Positions 1-10,977 are shown, counted from the first letter of the stretch. The stretch: DNA of 64,000 nt from Anaerovibrio sp. (GCF_024697385.1 NZ_JAILFV010000120.1:1-64000), one strand, 5' to 3'. Numbers and translations: made by a program. The notes: generated by a model from the letters alone, not told the origin.

Positions 1-139
1 GCCATTGTTCAAATTTTTCTTCTTTAGAAGAAAAATCTTCCAATTAGCGTTTCAACGAGCTGGGAGATATGCTCGCCAGCTGTTGTAGTTTGTTTTCCCC
101 CACCTAAAGAGGAAGGGGACATCTTAAAGCTCGTTATAA
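1..139 (+). repeat. Dispersed hairpin repeat, subtype A, copy 1 (5' end cut by window)
   Basis: GCCATTGTTCAAATTTTTCTTC..GAAGAAAAATCTTCCAATTAGCGTTTCAACGAGCTGG..CCAGCT..CCCCCACCTAAAGAGGAAGGGGACATCTTAAAGCTCGTTATAA; near-identical to 3365-3504 and to the reverse complement of 32440-32584. Confidence 0.95.
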
Positions 140-162
140 GTAACAGAAAGCCTAAATATTCA

Positions 163-1161
163 TTAACCCCGTACATCGAGAAATTGTATCCGCCCGTGGA
201 TTTTGACAGGCTCCGAATCAGCAGGAAAAAAAACACAATCCCCCCTGAACACCCTAAGCACCTGACCATCCTCCATAAAGATACTTCCACAGCCGTTGGT
301 ACACAGCAACACTCTAAAGGACACCTCATCAGCCCTGTATTCCACCAGCTGCCGGATCCGCTCCGTGTTGACCAGCATACGATAAACCTCAAAATATTTG
401 CAGCGACATAAAAGCTCAGTAGCACATCCTGGCTGGTATTTTATGTACCGTATTGGTTGTTTCGGACAATTGGAGCCGTGGAGATCAGCCACCTCCAATG
501 CCTTATCTATATGAAGCTCCCTTTTATTTCCCTGTTTATCAACACGGTCATAGTCATAAAGCCTGTAGGTGAGATTTGAACTTTCCTGAATCTCAGCTAC
601 CAGCACACCGGCACCAATAGCGTGTATCCTGCCGGCCTCCACATAGAAAACATCATCCGGCTGTACCGGTATCCTCTGCAGATATTTTTCCAGAGCCCCT
701 GTAGCTATGCTATGCCTGATAAGCTCTTTACTGGCATCATGCTGCAGACCATATACCAGCTTGGCATCCGGTCTTGCATCCAACACATACCACATCTCTG
801 TTTTTCCCAGCTGCCCATTTTCATATTCCCTGGCATATTCATCATCCGGATGAACCTGCACCGAAAGGTCTTTTTTTGCATCGATAAATTTTATCAGTAT
901 AGGTAATTCCCCTTTGCTTTGGGGATGTGTTCCCAAATATTCCGGGTGTCTGCTTAAAATTTCCTTGAGACTGAGTCCAGTGAACTCACCTCCGGCTGCA
1001 TAGCTGGGCCCGTCAGGATGAGTAGAGCACTCCCAGGTTTCTGCCAGCGGCATCATATCTATATTCTTGGCAAAATCATCATTTAATCTGCTTCCTCCCC
1101 AGATATAATCCTTACCGGTGGGGCGCAGCAAAAATGGTCTGTTCTGTTTCAAGTCCTTCAC
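163..1161 (-). CDS. manA: Mannose-6-phosphate isomerase, class I
   Basis: ORF 332 aa; motifs YIWGG, AETWECSTHPDGPS, PILIKFIDAKKDLSVQVHPDD. Confidence 0.93.
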   Translation of the reverse strand: MKDLKQNRPFLLRPTGKDYIWGGSRLNDDFAKNIDMMPLAETWECSTHPDGPSYAAGGEFTGLSLKEILSRHPEYLGTHPQSKGELPILIKFIDAKKDLSVQVHPDDEYAREYENGQLGKTEMWYVLDARPDAKLVYGLQHDASKELIRHSIATGALEKYLQRIPVQPDDVFYVEAGRIHAIGAGVLVAEIQESSNLTYRLYDYDRVDKQGNKRELHIDKALEVADLHGSNCPKQPIRYIKYQPGCATELLCRCKYFEVYRMLVNTERIRQLVEYRADEVSFRVLLCTNGCGSIFMEDGQVLRVFRGDCVFFPADSEPVKIHGRIQFLDVRG

Positions 1162-1176
1162 TTCCTTTAGCCCCTG

Positions 1177-2859
1177 TCATGCCATGAAATACTTCTTCAG
1201 CTCTCCGGCAATATCCTTTTCCACCTGTTCAGCCAGCTTCCTGGTCGCTGCAGATACGCTTATGTATGCCTTAAGCTTTGGTTCGGTACCGGAAGGTCGT
1301 ACTACTACAGAGCAGTTATCCTCAAGCATAAATTTCAGCACATCTGATTTGGGCAGGCCCTCTAATCCTTTAGAATAATCAAGGGTAGTTACGACCCTCT
1401 TAGGCCCAATACTTTTTACTCCGCCATGAAATTCTTCCATTATCGACTGCATCCTATTAAATCCTGATGCCCCGTCAAATTCAAAGGAATGTAAGGTATT
1501 CAGGCAGTAACCGTATTCGTCATATATTTCATTCAGCTTGTCCAGCAGATTAACTCCCAGACTTTTATAATATGCAAACATCTCACAAATCATATAAGAG
1601 GCATTTACCCCATCCTTATCCCGTACATAGGAACCGGTCAAATATCCATAGCTTTCCTCAAACCCGAAAATGTAACTGTCTGCCTTGCCCGCTTTTTCCA
1701 GCAGGCCAATCTGTTCACCGATAAATTTAAAACCTGTAAGGACATTCTTTACTTTTACGCCATAATGTTCTGCAATCCGCTCCCCCAGATCCATGGTCAC
1801 TATGGTTTTTATCATAATCGGCGCTTCAGGCATGGTGCCATTGGCCTGTCTGCGGGAACATATATAATCAAAAAGCAACAGCCCCGTCTCATTGCCGGAC
1901 AGCAGCACATACTCTCCCTGACGGTTCCTTACTGCAATACCTACACGGTCACAATCAGGGTCAGTGGCCAATAACAGCTCGGCATTACTCTGTCGTGCAC
2001 ATTCAATGCCTATGGCCATCGCTTCTTTTATTTCCGGATTAGGATATGGGCAGGTAGGGAATTGACCATCAGGCTCAGCCTGCTCCTTTACCACCGTTAC
2101 ATTTGTATAGCCACCTTCCCTAAGGGCACGGACCACAGGTTTTAACCCGGTACCATTTAACGGAGTATAGCAAATATCAACATTCTTATCAATTTTACAG
2201 TTTCCCAGTACGGATTGTTTTTTTACTTCTTCGATGTAGGCAGTGTACACATCATCATCAATATAAGTGATATTCCCGGAGGTCATGCCACTATCAAAGG
2301 ATTCATTTTTGACATCGTCAAAAATATCAAGCTTATTTATTTCAGCAAGTATTTTCGTAGCTGCATCAGTGGTAATCTGGCAGCCATCCTCGCCGTATAC
2401 CTTATATCCATTGTATCGGGCAGGATTATGACTGGCAGTTATCATCACTCCGGCAGAGGTTCCCAGCTTACGCGTTGCAAAGGATACAGTTGGTACCGGC
2501 ATAAGCTGTTTCCACAGGTATACCCGGACCCCATTGGCAGAAAATACAGTGGCTGCTCTCTGGGCAAACAGCCTTGAATTGATACGACTGTCATAGCCAA
2601 TAACTACCGCCGGGGATGAAAAATTTTTCTTTAGATAATCTGCAAGGCCCTGGGAAGCTCTGCCTACCGTATATATATTCATACGATTTGTTCCGGCTCC
2701 TATAATCCCCCTCAGCCCGCCTGTTCCAAAGGCCAGGTCACGATAAAATGCGTCCTCTATATCCTTTTCCGACATATTATCCAATTCATCCCTCAGGGTT
2801 TCGTCAAGCCCTGTCCTGTTGTGCCACATACTGTATCTGTCCATCAAATTATTATCCAT
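1177..2859 (-). CDS. Phospho-sugar mutase (phosphoglucomutase/phosphomannomutase)
   Basis: ORF; LAFGTGGLRGIIGAGTNRMN, TASHNPARYNGYKVYGEDG, TDPDCDRVG, RPSGTEPKLK; start set at MDNNLMDRY. Confidence 0.93.
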   Translation of the reverse strand: MDNNLMDRYSMWHNRTGLDETLRDELDNMSEKDIEDAFYRDLAFGTGGLRGIIGAGTNRMNIYTVGRASQGLADYLKKNFSSPAVVIGYDSRINSRLFAQRAATVFSANGVRVYLWKQLMPVPTVSFATRKLGTSAGVMITASHNPARYNGYKVYGEDGCQITTDAATKILAEINKLDIFDDVKNESFDSGMTSGNITYIDDDVYTAYIEEVKKQSVLGNCKIDKNVDICYTPLNGTGLKPVVRALREGGYTNVTVVKEQAEPDGQFPTCPYPNPEIKEAMAIGIECARQSNAELLLATDPDCDRVGIAVRNRQGEYVLLSGNETGLLLFDYICSRRQANGTMPEAPIMIKTIVTMDLGERIAEHYGVKVKNVLTGFKFIGEQIGLLEKAGKADSYIFGFEESYGYLTGSYVRDKDGVNASYMICEMFAYYKSLGVNLLDKLNEIYDEYGYCLNTLHSFEFDGASGFNRMQSIMEEFHGGVKSIGPKRVVTTLDYSKGLEGLPKSDVLKFMLEDNCSVVVRPSGTEPKLKAYISVSAATRKLAEQVEKDIAGELKKYFMA

Positions 2860-2935
2860 ACTGCCCTCACAAAAATTAAGCTGCAAATCCCTGATGAAAT
2901 CTGCAGCTCATGGTTATTCAAAATCTATACTCAGC

Positions 2936-3304
2936 TCATGCTTCCCATAATCCATGTAGATTGCAATAAGCATAAGTAGCCTTAAGGCTTTCGCCCTCTG
3001 AAAGCTTAAACACAGCCTTTGGAGCATCAGCAGGCGTCAACTGTCTCAACTGGCAGCCCTTATCTGTCTCAATGCAGATCCACTCAATATAGTGAGCGTC
3101 AGTCATAGGATGCTCTGCACTTCCTACCTTAACAGTCACCACATCGCCTTCCACGCTGGCCACAGGAACATGCTTTTCCTGTGCACCATCAGAAGTGCCG
3201 GGGATCAGCTCAGTCATCCCCTGTCCGCAGCAGGACAAAGGTCCGCCACCATCCTTAAGAACCGAAATAATGTTGCCACAAAGATCACACTTAAAAAATC
3301 TCAT
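2936..3304 (-). CDS. dfx: Desulfoferrodoxin / superoxide reductase
   Basis: ORF 122 aa; MRFFKCDLCGNIISVL..CCGQGM.. and EHPMTDAHYIEWI, YCNLHGLW. Confidence 0.92.
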   Translation of the reverse strand: MRFFKCDLCGNIISVLKDGGGPLSCCGQGMTELIPGTSDGAQEKHVPVASVEGDVVTVKVGSAEHPMTDAHYIEWICIETDKGCQLRQLTPADAPKAVFKLSEGESLKATYAYCNLHGLWEA

Positions 3305-3364
3305 TTCGATACACTCCCATCAATACACACATATCAACAAAATCACTCAAAACGGATATTTTAG

Positions 3365-3504
3365 AACGCCTCTGTCCTATTCTTCTTCACAGAAGAAAAA
3401 TCTTCCAATTAGCGTTTCAACGAGCTGAGAGATATGCTCGCCAGCTGTTGTAGTTTGTTTTCCCCCACCTAAAGAGGAAGGGGACATCTTAAAGCTCGTT
3501 ATAA
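3365..3504 (+). repeat. Dispersed hairpin repeat, subtype A, copy 2
   Basis: AACGCC..TTCTTCTTCACAGAAGAA..AATTAGCGTTTCAACGAGCTG..AGCTCGTTATAA. Confidence 0.95.
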
Positions 3505-3595
3505 AGAATTATATAATATACCTGCAAAAAATAAAAGGGGCTATTGGGCTTCTGGCTATATTATCCTTTAATATCAGGAACCAACACCGTTATTT

Positions 3596-4678
3596 TTATT
3601 TTTTCACAAAACTGTCGGCAAAATCTGTAGCCGCACAATCCCCCAGAGGCAGCCTCACAGGCTTCCCCTCTGCAGCTGACTTATAAATAGCCAGCACGAC
3701 CTCTACTGCTTTCTTCCCGGCCACGGCATCCACATAAGGCTTACGGTCGTTCTGTATGGCATCTATCATATCTGCAAATAATCTTGTGTGGCCATTACCG
3801 TATACATTGCTGGCAGGCTCCTGCAAACCATGAATATCTTCATCAGCTTCCCTGACATCGGCAAAATGCCATATATCTATGGTGTTGGCTGATTTGCCAC
3901 CTAATTTTACAGTCCCCTTTTCACCAAAAATATACAGGCTCTCCTCCAGATTTTCCGGATAAACATTGGTAGTCCCTTCTATAGTACCGATTGCTCCGTT
4001 ACCAAAGCTTACCACTGCCATGCCCACATCCTCGATTTCCAGATAATCATGAAGCTGCTGGCGTGTCTGTCCATAAACCTCCACAATGTCCTCATCCATC
4101 ATCCAACACAGAAGGTCTATCCCATGAATGCACTGATTAAGGAGAGCTCCCCCCTCCTGTGCCCAGGTGCCCCGCCATGAAGCCTGATTATAATAATTTT
4201 TTCCACGGCTCCAGCGCACATTAACAGAACCATGGGATATTTTCCCAAATCGATGCTCATCCACGGCCTGACGCAGCTTCTGCACTGCAATATTGAATCT
4301 GTTCTGATGGCATGCGGCTACCTTTACGCCTCTTTCCTCCGCCAAATCGATTATTTTCTGGGCATCACTGACACTCATGGTCATCGGCTTTTCAATGATT
4401 ACATTAATTCCCCGATCAATGCAATACAAGGCTATCTCTGCATGACTGCATATTTCTGTTGCTATGGAAACAAGCTCCGGCTTCTCCTTGTCAATCATTT
4501 CCTTGTAATCAGTATATTTCTTTACAGTAGTTTCCTCATCAAAGCCCCTTTTTATCATCAGATTGTCCATGGCTTCCGGCACCTTGTCACACATTGCCAC
4601 AAAATCAAGCCTGTTGTTCCTGGCTGCAATAACATGATTTACAGCAACCCTCCCGCACCCAATTAACGCATACCTCAT
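3596..4678 (-). CDS. Gfo/Idh/MocA family NAD(P)-dependent oxidoreductase
   Basis: N-terminal MRYALIGCGRVAVNHV Rossmann motif, EKPMTMSVSDA; start moved from ORF start 4741 to MRYALIG. Confidence 0.88.
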   Translation of the reverse strand: MRYALIGCGRVAVNHVIAARNNRLDFVAMCDKVPEAMDNLMIKRGFDEETTVKKYTDYKEMIDKEKPELVSIATEICSHAEIALYCIDRGINVIIEKPMTMSVSDAQKIIDLAEERGVKVAACHQNRFNIAVQKLRQAVDEHRFGKISHGSVNVRWSRGKNYYNQASWRGTWAQEGGALLNQCIHGIDLLCWMMDEDIVEVYGQTRQQLHDYLEIEDVGMAVVSFGNGAIGTIEGTTNVYPENLEESLYIFGEKGTVKLGGKSANTIDIWHFADVREADEDIHGLQEPASNVYGNGHTRLFADMIDAIQNDRKPYVDAVAGKKAVEVVLAIYKSAAEGKPVRLPLGDCAATDFADSFVKK

Positions 4679-4794
4679 AATATTACCCTCCTTGCGTATA
4701 ATACTTAATATGATTATACATTTCACGGTTAATAAACTCAATTGTCACTGCAATATTACAACACCATTATTGAAATCATAACGGAAACAAAAAG

Positions 4795-4848
4795 CTGTGA
4801 ATATCATAGGGACTTCCCATACTCAATTCACAGCTTTCGTTATCCTAT
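4795..4848 (-). terminator. Rho-independent-like hairpin
   Basis: AAAGCTGTGAATAT..AATTCACAGCTTT inverted repeat in the gap between MCP stop and next gene. Confidence 0.5.
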
Positions 4849-4857
4849 ATCGTTAAA

Positions 4858-6567
4858 TCAGAACTTGAACTTTTTCAATACGGACTGAACATCCTGAGCC
4901 AGTTTAGCCAAAGCATCAGATGCTGATGCAATTTCTTCGGCAGAAGCAGACTGCTCCTCTGTTGCTGCAGATACAGACTGCATCTCATCCGCAACCTTCT
5001 GGGCTCCATGATCGATTTCTTCCATATCCTTGGAAACGCCTTCTGCCTGACCGGCAACCTCCTTAACGGACTTGCTCATATGGTTGACATTATCTGACAC
5101 CTGATTGACCAATGCGGCAATTTCCTCAAATACCTTGCTGAGACCTTCAACTGACTTGGCGCCTTCCATAACCGCATCATTTCCTTTGGCCATGGCCTCT
5201 ACAGCCCTGCCGGTATCATTCTGAATACCACTGATAAGCTGGGCAATCTGCTGGGCTGCAGCCCCTGACTGCTCAGCCAGCTTCCTTACCTCTTCGGCTA
5301 CCACTGCAAAGCCACGCCCCTGTTCACCGGCTCTGGCAGCCTCAATAGCGGCATTAAGGGCCAGCAGATTAGTCTGCCCTGCCAAATCCGAAATGGTATC
5401 AACAATTGCACCAATTTCCTGGGAACGAGCCCCCAGCTTGTCCACCAGCTCTGATGTATACTGAGAACTTTCCCGCAGAGTATGAATCTGCTGAACAGAA
5501 AGATTCACCTCATCAGTTCCGGCTGTAGCCCTGGTGGCAGCCTGACGGGAATTATCTGCAACTTCTGCAGCTTCACGACTAATATCACTTACGGATTCAC
5601 GAATCCTCCCTACTTCTTCATTACCCTTATCAACAGCATGCTGCTGTCCGGCAACTATATCAGCTGCCCCGGTAACGGACTGAGCTACTGAAACAGATGC
5701 ATCTGCAGACTGCATGGAGCTTGCTGTCAACTCTTCAGATGCAGCAGCAATCTGCTCGGCACTGTTGGAGACTTCCTTCAGGAATCCGTTCACTGACTTG
5801 GACATGTCTGCCAAGGCTCTTTGAACATCACCAAACTCATCACCACGCTGGGATATATACTTGGATAAAACAAAATCACCGCTTTTCAGCTTGTAGCATG
5901 TAGCTATCATGTCTGACAAAGGCTCCTTGATAGCTTTGACAATAACATAGCTTACTACCAGTAACAATATCAGACAGGCCAGGCTGCTTATCAGCATAAC
6001 CCGGATAGCCGAACTGCTGGCTTCCTTATTGGCCTCATTAACAGCTGCCGCTTCCTCTATGGCATCATTACAAAGAGCCTTCAGCTGATCGCGAAGCACA
6101 ACAGTATCATGCTTACCTGCCCTGTTGTACTCATCAGTACCGGCCTGAGAGCCACCTGCCTTTACGGCCTTTATTACAGCCGGGAGGGAAACCTTGAACT
6201 TGCCCCAGCTCTTTTTTACTTCTTCTAATTTTGCTACGCTTTCAGGCTTATCCTTGATTTTTTCCGAATAGGCTGTCAATGCCTCATCAAAATTCTGGAT
6301 GTCCTTAGCCTGGGTGCTCAGTACCTCATCCGCCCTGCTTGGATCTGCAATAGCCTGCATTGAACGCACCTGAATGGTCCTCATGGTCTCCGTGGCCTCA
6401 CCCAGCAGGTTTACACACTGGAGCTCCCTTTCATACAGAAAATTCAGCTCCTGCGCTGCATTGTCTATGGAATAATATCCCCTATAGCCTACAAACAGCA
6501 TACCAATTGCACTGATTACCACCAAAATCAAAATCTTAAAGGTCACTTTCAAATTGCTCACACACAC
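4858..6567 (-). CDS. Methyl-accepting chemotaxis protein
   Basis: 569 aa; two TM segments, HAMP region, [51 protein letters not shown]. Confidence 0.95.
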   Translation of the reverse strand: MCVSNLKVTFKILILVVISAIGMLFVGYRGYYSIDNAAQELNFLYERELQCVNLLGEATETMRTIQVRSMQAIADPSRADEVLSTQAKDIQNFDEALTAYSEKIKDKPESVAKLEEVKKSWGKFKVSLPAVIKAVKAGGSQAGTDEYNRAGKHDTVVLRDQLKALCNDAIEEAAAVNEANKEASSSAIRVMLISSLACLILLLVVSYVIVKAIKEPLSDMIATCYKLKSGDFVLSKYISQRGDEFGDVQRALADMSKSVNGFLKEVSNSAEQIAAASEELTASSMQSADASVSVAQSVTGAADIVAGQQHAVDKGNEEVGRIRESVSDISREAAEVADNSRQAATRATAGTDEVNLSVQQIHTLRESSQYTSELVDKLGARSQEIGAIVDTISDLAGQTNLLALNAAIEAARAGEQGRGFAVVAEEVRKLAEQSGAAAQQIAQLISGIQNDTGRAVEAMAKGNDAVMEGAKSVEGLSKVFEEIAALVNQVSDNVNHMSKSVKEVAGQAEGVSKDMEEIDHGAQKVADEMQSVSAATEEQSASAEEIASASDALAKLAQDVQSVLKKFKF

Positions 6568-6779
6568 TGCCCCCCACTTAAAATAATCATCCCCATTATA
6601 ACGCTACTGTTATATTTTTGCCTTAGGCAATAAATCCCAAATATGAACCACTCGAGACGCAGCCTATGATCAATATGACACATAACCTTATCTGTGAGCA
6701 CGGCAAGAATACATATTTGCATTCCAGCCGGACCTCATTCCAAAGGTCTCCAATCCCTTCTCCCACAACCATCACTGCT

Positions 6780-6826
6780 GAAAAATGCTTATTTCTCACC
6801 CATAGAGTAAAAAATAAGCATTTTAT
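6780..6826 (-). terminator. Hairpin downstream of pfkA
   Basis: AAAATGCTTATTT..AAATAAGCATTTT palindrome with T-rich flank on the minus strand. Confidence 0.5.
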
Positions 6827-6900
6827 TTCTGTCAGAATTTTTTTCTGGGACTCAAATGAAAACTGTAGCATCCACGAAAAACGACCTGATTGATTTCCAT

Positions 6901-7863
6901 CTAAGCCAATACCTTGGAAAGTCTGATAAACTCAGTATCCAAAGTTTTCCTGTTGTTGGTAGCCTCATTAATAGGAATTTCAACAACCACACCTGTATCA
7001 AAGCCCACAACAATATCACGCTTGCCCTCCTTCATGGCAAGGACTGCCTTTTCCCCAAGAAGGCTGGCGTTAATACGGTCCTGCACTGTAGGAGAACCAC
7101 CTCTTTGGATATGGCCCAACACAGATACTCTGGTATCGATTTCAGTTTTTTCCTGAACCATCTTCCCAAGCTCGGTAGCCGATGCAGCTCCATCAGATAC
7201 GACCAAAAGGCTGTACCGCTTGCCGGCAGCATAATCCTCCCTGATTTCGTCACAAATCTGTTCAATATTGAATTTGGTCTCAGGTACAAGTACATATTCG
7301 GCACCACCGGCTATACCCGCAGTCATTGCCAGCCAGCCTGAGGTTTTACCCATAACCTCAATGAGGATAATGCGCCTATGGGCACTGGCTGTATCCCTAA
7401 GCTTGTTGATGGCATCTACCACCGTATTGGCTGCAGTATCTGACCCAATAGTATAATCTGTCCCCCAAACATCATTTTCAATGGTCCCAGGAATGCCTAT
7501 AACCGGTAAATCAAATTCCTGGCTTAATGCTGCAGCACCCTTGATGCTTCCGCTGCCACCTATGACAATAAGTCCATCAATACCGCGGTTTTTCAAATTT
7601 TCATAGCCCTTTTGACGGCCTTCCTTTTCAAAAAACTCCTCACTTCTGGCAATACCCAGGAAGGTACCACCTCTCTGGATCATATCACCTACACTGCGGG
7701 TATTAAGCTCTTCCATCTCATCAGCCAAAAGACCTTTATAACCGTTATGAATACCCCAGATGCGAAGCCCATTATGTACCGCTGTACGAACTACTGCCCT
7801 CAGGCAGGCATTCATTCCCGGGCAATCATTACCACTTGTTAATACTGCTATGTTCTTTACCAT
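6901..7863 (-). CDS. pfkA: 6-phosphofructokinase
   Basis: MVKNIAVLTSGNDCPGMNACLRAVVR; GGSGSIKGA; PGTIENDVWGTDYTIGSDTA; start set at MVKNIAV. Confidence 0.95.
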   Translation of the reverse strand: MVKNIAVLTSGNDCPGMNACLRAVVRTAVHNGLRIWGIHNGYKGLLADEMEELNTRSVGDMIQRGGTFLGIARSEEFFEKEGRQKGYENLKNRGIDGLIVIGGSGSIKGAAALSQEFDLPVIGIPGTIENDVWGTDYTIGSDTAANTVVDAINKLRDTASAHRRIILIEVMGKTSGWLAMTAGIAGGAEYVLVPETKFNIEQICDEIREDYAAGKRYSLLVVSDGAASATELGKMVQEKTEIDTRVSVLGHIQRGGSPTVQDRINASLLGEKAVLAMKEGKRDIVVGFDTGVVVEIPINEATNNRKTLDTEFIRLSKVLA

Positions 7864-7882
7864 CGAGACGCCTCCCCTTATA

Positions 7883-8353
7883 CTACTGCCGGCGATCCCG
7901 CAGAGCACGCTCTACATCACGCCTTACAGCTTTTTCCTTTAGATCCTGACGCTTATCATAATTATGTTTACCACTGGCCAGGGCAATTTCTATTTTAGCT
8001 TTACCACTAACAAAGTATATTTTCAACGGAACTATGGTAAAACCCTTTTCTTTGGTCTTACTAAATAATTTAATTATTTCCGCCTTATGCATAAGAAGCT
8101 TACGGGGCCTGCGTTCATCGTGGTTAAAGATGTTACCATGGTCATAGGGGCTGATGTGCATATTCACAATGAATATCTCACCATTTTTTATCTCACCATA
8201 GCTATCCTTCAAGTTAGCCTTGCCTTCTCGCAGGGATTTGACCTCTGTTCCCTGAAGTACCAGCCCGGCTTCAAAGGTGTCATGAATAAAATAATCATGT
8301 CGCGCCTTGCGATTTTCACAAACCACCTTTTTCCCTTCATTTTTTCTTCCCAT
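7883..8353 (-). CDS. smpB: SsrA-binding protein
   Basis: [48 protein letters not shown]-type C-terminus. Confidence 0.95.
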   Translation of the reverse strand: MGRKNEGKKVVCENRKARHDYFIHDTFEAGLVLQGTEVKSLREGKANLKDSYGEIKNGEIFIVNMHISPYDHGNIFNHDERRPRKLLMHKAEIIKLFSKTKEKGFTIVPLKIYFVSGKAKIEIALASGKHNYDKRQDLKEKAVRRDVERALRDRRQ

Positions 8354-8397
8354 TTAGCCAATCTAACCTTTCTGTGAAAAATCAGTCAACTGCCTGT

Positions 8398-8566
8398 TTA
8401 TAACGCCATTGTTCAAATTTTTCTTTTAAAAAGAAAAATCTCCCAATTAGCGTTTCCCCTAAAGGGACTAACTTCGTGTCGCAACGAGGTGGGATATATG
8501 CTCACCACCTGTTAAGGATCGTCCCCCCCACCTGTAGAGGAAGGGGACATCTTACACCGAGTTATA
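8398..8566 (+). repeat. Dispersed hairpin repeat, subtype B, copy 3
   Basis: TTATAACGCCATTGTTC..AATTAGCGTTTCCCCTAAAGGGACTAACTTCGTGTCGCAACGAGGTGGG..CACCACCT..GGGGACATCTTACACCGAGTTATA; lies between smpB and rnr and overlaps the rnr stop codon. Confidence 0.95.
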
Positions 8567-10892
8567 TCTCGGCAATTATTGACTGCTTACCCTTACCTTT
8601 TTTTCCTTTGGCAGACTTATGGTCATGCTTGTTCTTTTTATTGGATTTTGTTTTTTTTGCAGGAGCTTTACCGTTTTTGTTTTTTTTGGCATCGCTGCTA
8701 TTTTTGGCAACAGATGCCTTCCCTGTAACAGATTTCTTCCTGCCCGGCTTCTTTCCGGCCTGACCATGTACTTTAACAGCTTTTGCAGATTTTTTTCCTT
8801 TTTTATCACCGTTCTCAGTAGACAGCTGCATATTTAACGCCCTTGGATCGCAATTATCCTTGACTACAAAATCCAATGCCTTTTCCTGAACACTGGCACG
8901 AACGAGAATAACCTCAACATCATCCCCCAGCTGATACCGGCGATGATGATGAGTCCCAACCAGGGCAAATTGTGATTCCACATAATCGTAATAATCGTCC
9001 CTCAGGGTGGTCATATGAACCAGCCCTTCCACACAGTTATCCAACTCCACAAAGAAACCAAATCCGGTTACACTGCTGATTACTCCATTAAAGGACTCCC
9101 CAACAAACTGTGCCATATACTCCACCTTTTTCAAATCGGTGGTATCCCGTTCGGCAGCAACAGCAACCCGTTCCCTTTGTGAAGCATGCTCTGCCATTTC
9201 AGGCAGCTTTATCAGCAGTTCTTCCCTGCGGTCACGGGGTATGGACCTGGTAGCAAAGCTCTCCCTAAGCAGCCTGTGAACAATGAGATCCGGATATCTC
9301 CTTATAGGTGAAGTAAAATGTGTATAATACTCCGCTGCCAGGCCAAAATGACCCATATTGGCAGCTTCATACCTGGCCTGCTGCATGGAACGCAGCGCTA
9401 CGGTACTTATTATCCGTTCCTCCGGCCGGCCTGATACCTTTTCCAGCGCGATCTGTATATCCTTCGGCTTTACATTACCTTCAGCTGAAGTACGCACATG
9501 AAGCCCAAAGGTATTCATCAGTGCATTTAATGATTCAATCTTTGCAGGAGTTGGTTGTTCATGGATACGGTACATAAATGGCTGCTTACGACGACACATA
9601 TGCTCTGCGACTGTTTCATTGGCAGCCAGCATGCACTGCTCCACAATGGATTCACCCAGATTGCTTACCCTTTTTTTCAGGCCCACCGCTTTGCCATTTT
9701 CATCAAGCTTGACCTTGATCTCAGGAATCTCAAAATTGATTGCTCCCCGACTATGACGATACCGATACATGGCATTTCTTACTTCTTCCAAATTGTACAA
9801 CAACGGCAGGATATCCTCATTGTCACGACAAAAATCCTTATCCCTTTCCACCAGTATTTTGTTCACCAGGGTGTAAGTAAGTCTCCGATATACATGAATA
9901 ACCACCGGAAGAATTTTATAGGCAGAGACCTTACCACCCGGGCTTATTTCCATTTCACAGGCCATTGCCAAACGGTCAACTCCCGCATTTAGACTGCATA
10001 TGCCATTTGATAATTCCCTTGGCAGCATAGGTATAACCCTGTCTACCAAATAGACGCTGGTCCCCCTGGCTCTTGCCTCAATATCCAGAGGTTCATTTTC
10101 ACGCACATACCAGCTGACATCAGCTATATAAACTCCCAGGAAGAATCCGCCATCAGGACGCTTTTCAACATATACACCATCATCCAGGTCCTTGGCGTCC
10201 TCACCGTCTATGGTGACGATTTTCAAGTCTCTCCTGTCTGCACGCCCATTTATGCCTATATGCTCATCAGCATTTATCGATTGCTCAACGCTGTTGGCTG
10301 CCTGTTGAACACCCTCGGGGAATTCTTCCTGCAGGTCATACTGCCGCATAATGGACAAAATATCCACTCCCGGAGCACCTGCCCGGCCCAGGACTTCAAT
10401 GACCTGTCCCTCAGCCTTCAAGGCTTTTTCAGGCCATTGGGTAATTTCCACAACCACCTTATCACCTGTCCTGGCTCCCATAAACCGGTCGGAAGGGATA
10501 TACACATCCTCCTTGATTCTGCTGTCATCCGGCGTCACAAAACCGAAGCTGCGACTGGCAGAAAATATACCTACAATTTTGCTGTTTGCCCGCTCCAAAA
10601 TGCTGCAGACTTCCCCTTCCCTGGCTCTGCCCCCGGAAACTGCCTGACGGGAAAACAGCCGTACCTGTACTTTATCACCATGCATTGCCGTATTTAGGTT
10701 GTTTTTCAGAACAAATATATCCTCTTCATTTTTCTGTGCCCCTTCAGGTGTTACGAACCCAAAGCCACGGCTGGATACAGAAATAACACCTGTAACCGGT
10801 TCTTGTTGGTCAACTTTTTCAGCTTTAATTGCCGGCTTTGTATCTTTTATTTTTTTTATAATTTTCTTTTTTTGTATTTTTCGTGTTCTCAT
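8562..10892 (-). CDS. rnr: Ribonuclease R
   Basis: 776 aa; cold-shock/RNB/S1 architecture, TIDGEDAKDLDDGVYVEK, YTHFTSPIRRYPDLIVHRLL; Lys-rich C-terminal tail. Confidence 0.95.
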   Translation of the reverse strand: MRTRKIQKKKIIKKIKDTKPAIKAEKVDQQEPVTGVISVSSRGFGFVTPEGAQKNEEDIFVLKNNLNTAMHGDKVQVRLFSRQAVSGGRAREGEVCSILERANSKIVGIFSASRSFGFVTPDDSRIKEDVYIPSDRFMGARTGDKVVVEITQWPEKALKAEGQVIEVLGRAGAPGVDILSIMRQYDLQEEFPEGVQQAANSVEQSINADEHIGINGRADRRDLKIVTIDGEDAKDLDDGVYVEKRPDGGFFLGVYIADVSWYVRENEPLDIEARARGTSVYLVDRVIPMLPRELSNGICSLNAGVDRLAMACEMEISPGGKVSAYKILPVVIHVYRRLTYTLVNKILVERDKDFCRDNEDILPLLYNLEEVRNAMYRYRHSRGAINFEIPEIKVKLDENGKAVGLKKRVSNLGESIVEQCMLAANETVAEHMCRRKQPFMYRIHEQPTPAKIESLNALMNTFGLHVRTSAEGNVKPKDIQIALEKVSGRPEERIISTVALRSMQQARYEAANMGHFGLAAEYYTHFTSPIRRYPDLIVHRLLRESFATRSIPRDRREELLIKLPEMAEHASQRERVAVAAERDTTDLKKVEYMAQFVGESFNGVISSVTGFGFFVELDNCVEGLVHMTTLRDDYYDYVESQFALVGTHHHRRYQLGDDVEVILVRASVQEKALDFVVKDNCDPRALNMQLSTENGDKKGKKSAKAVKVHGQAGKKPGRKKSVTGKASVAKNSSDAKKNKNGKAPAKKTKSNKKNKHDHKSAKGKKGKGKQSIIAEI

Positions 10893-10977
10893 AAATCATT
10901 ATCTTTCTCCGGGTGTCCGGAACTTCCTATCTGAATCTGGCCGGAGCTTTCCCGGCAGTTTTTTGCTCCCTATGCCA

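Noticed and set aside
6590-6780. Possible c-di-GMP riboswitch upstream of the chemotaxis receptor
   Set aside because: Inspection of the minus-strand leader did not show the conserved GEMM core motifs.
8476-8763. ORF MSQRGGIYAHHLL..RGRGHLTPSY, similar to ORF MSQRGGRYAHHLL..RGRGRLTPSY at 54871-55155, as a repeat-encoded peptide
   Set aside because: Both arise from the subtype B repeat read from GTG TCG CAA. In copy 6 (46232-46399) the same frame is broken (..GDMLTTC stop), so the conservation is at DNA/RNA level, not coding.
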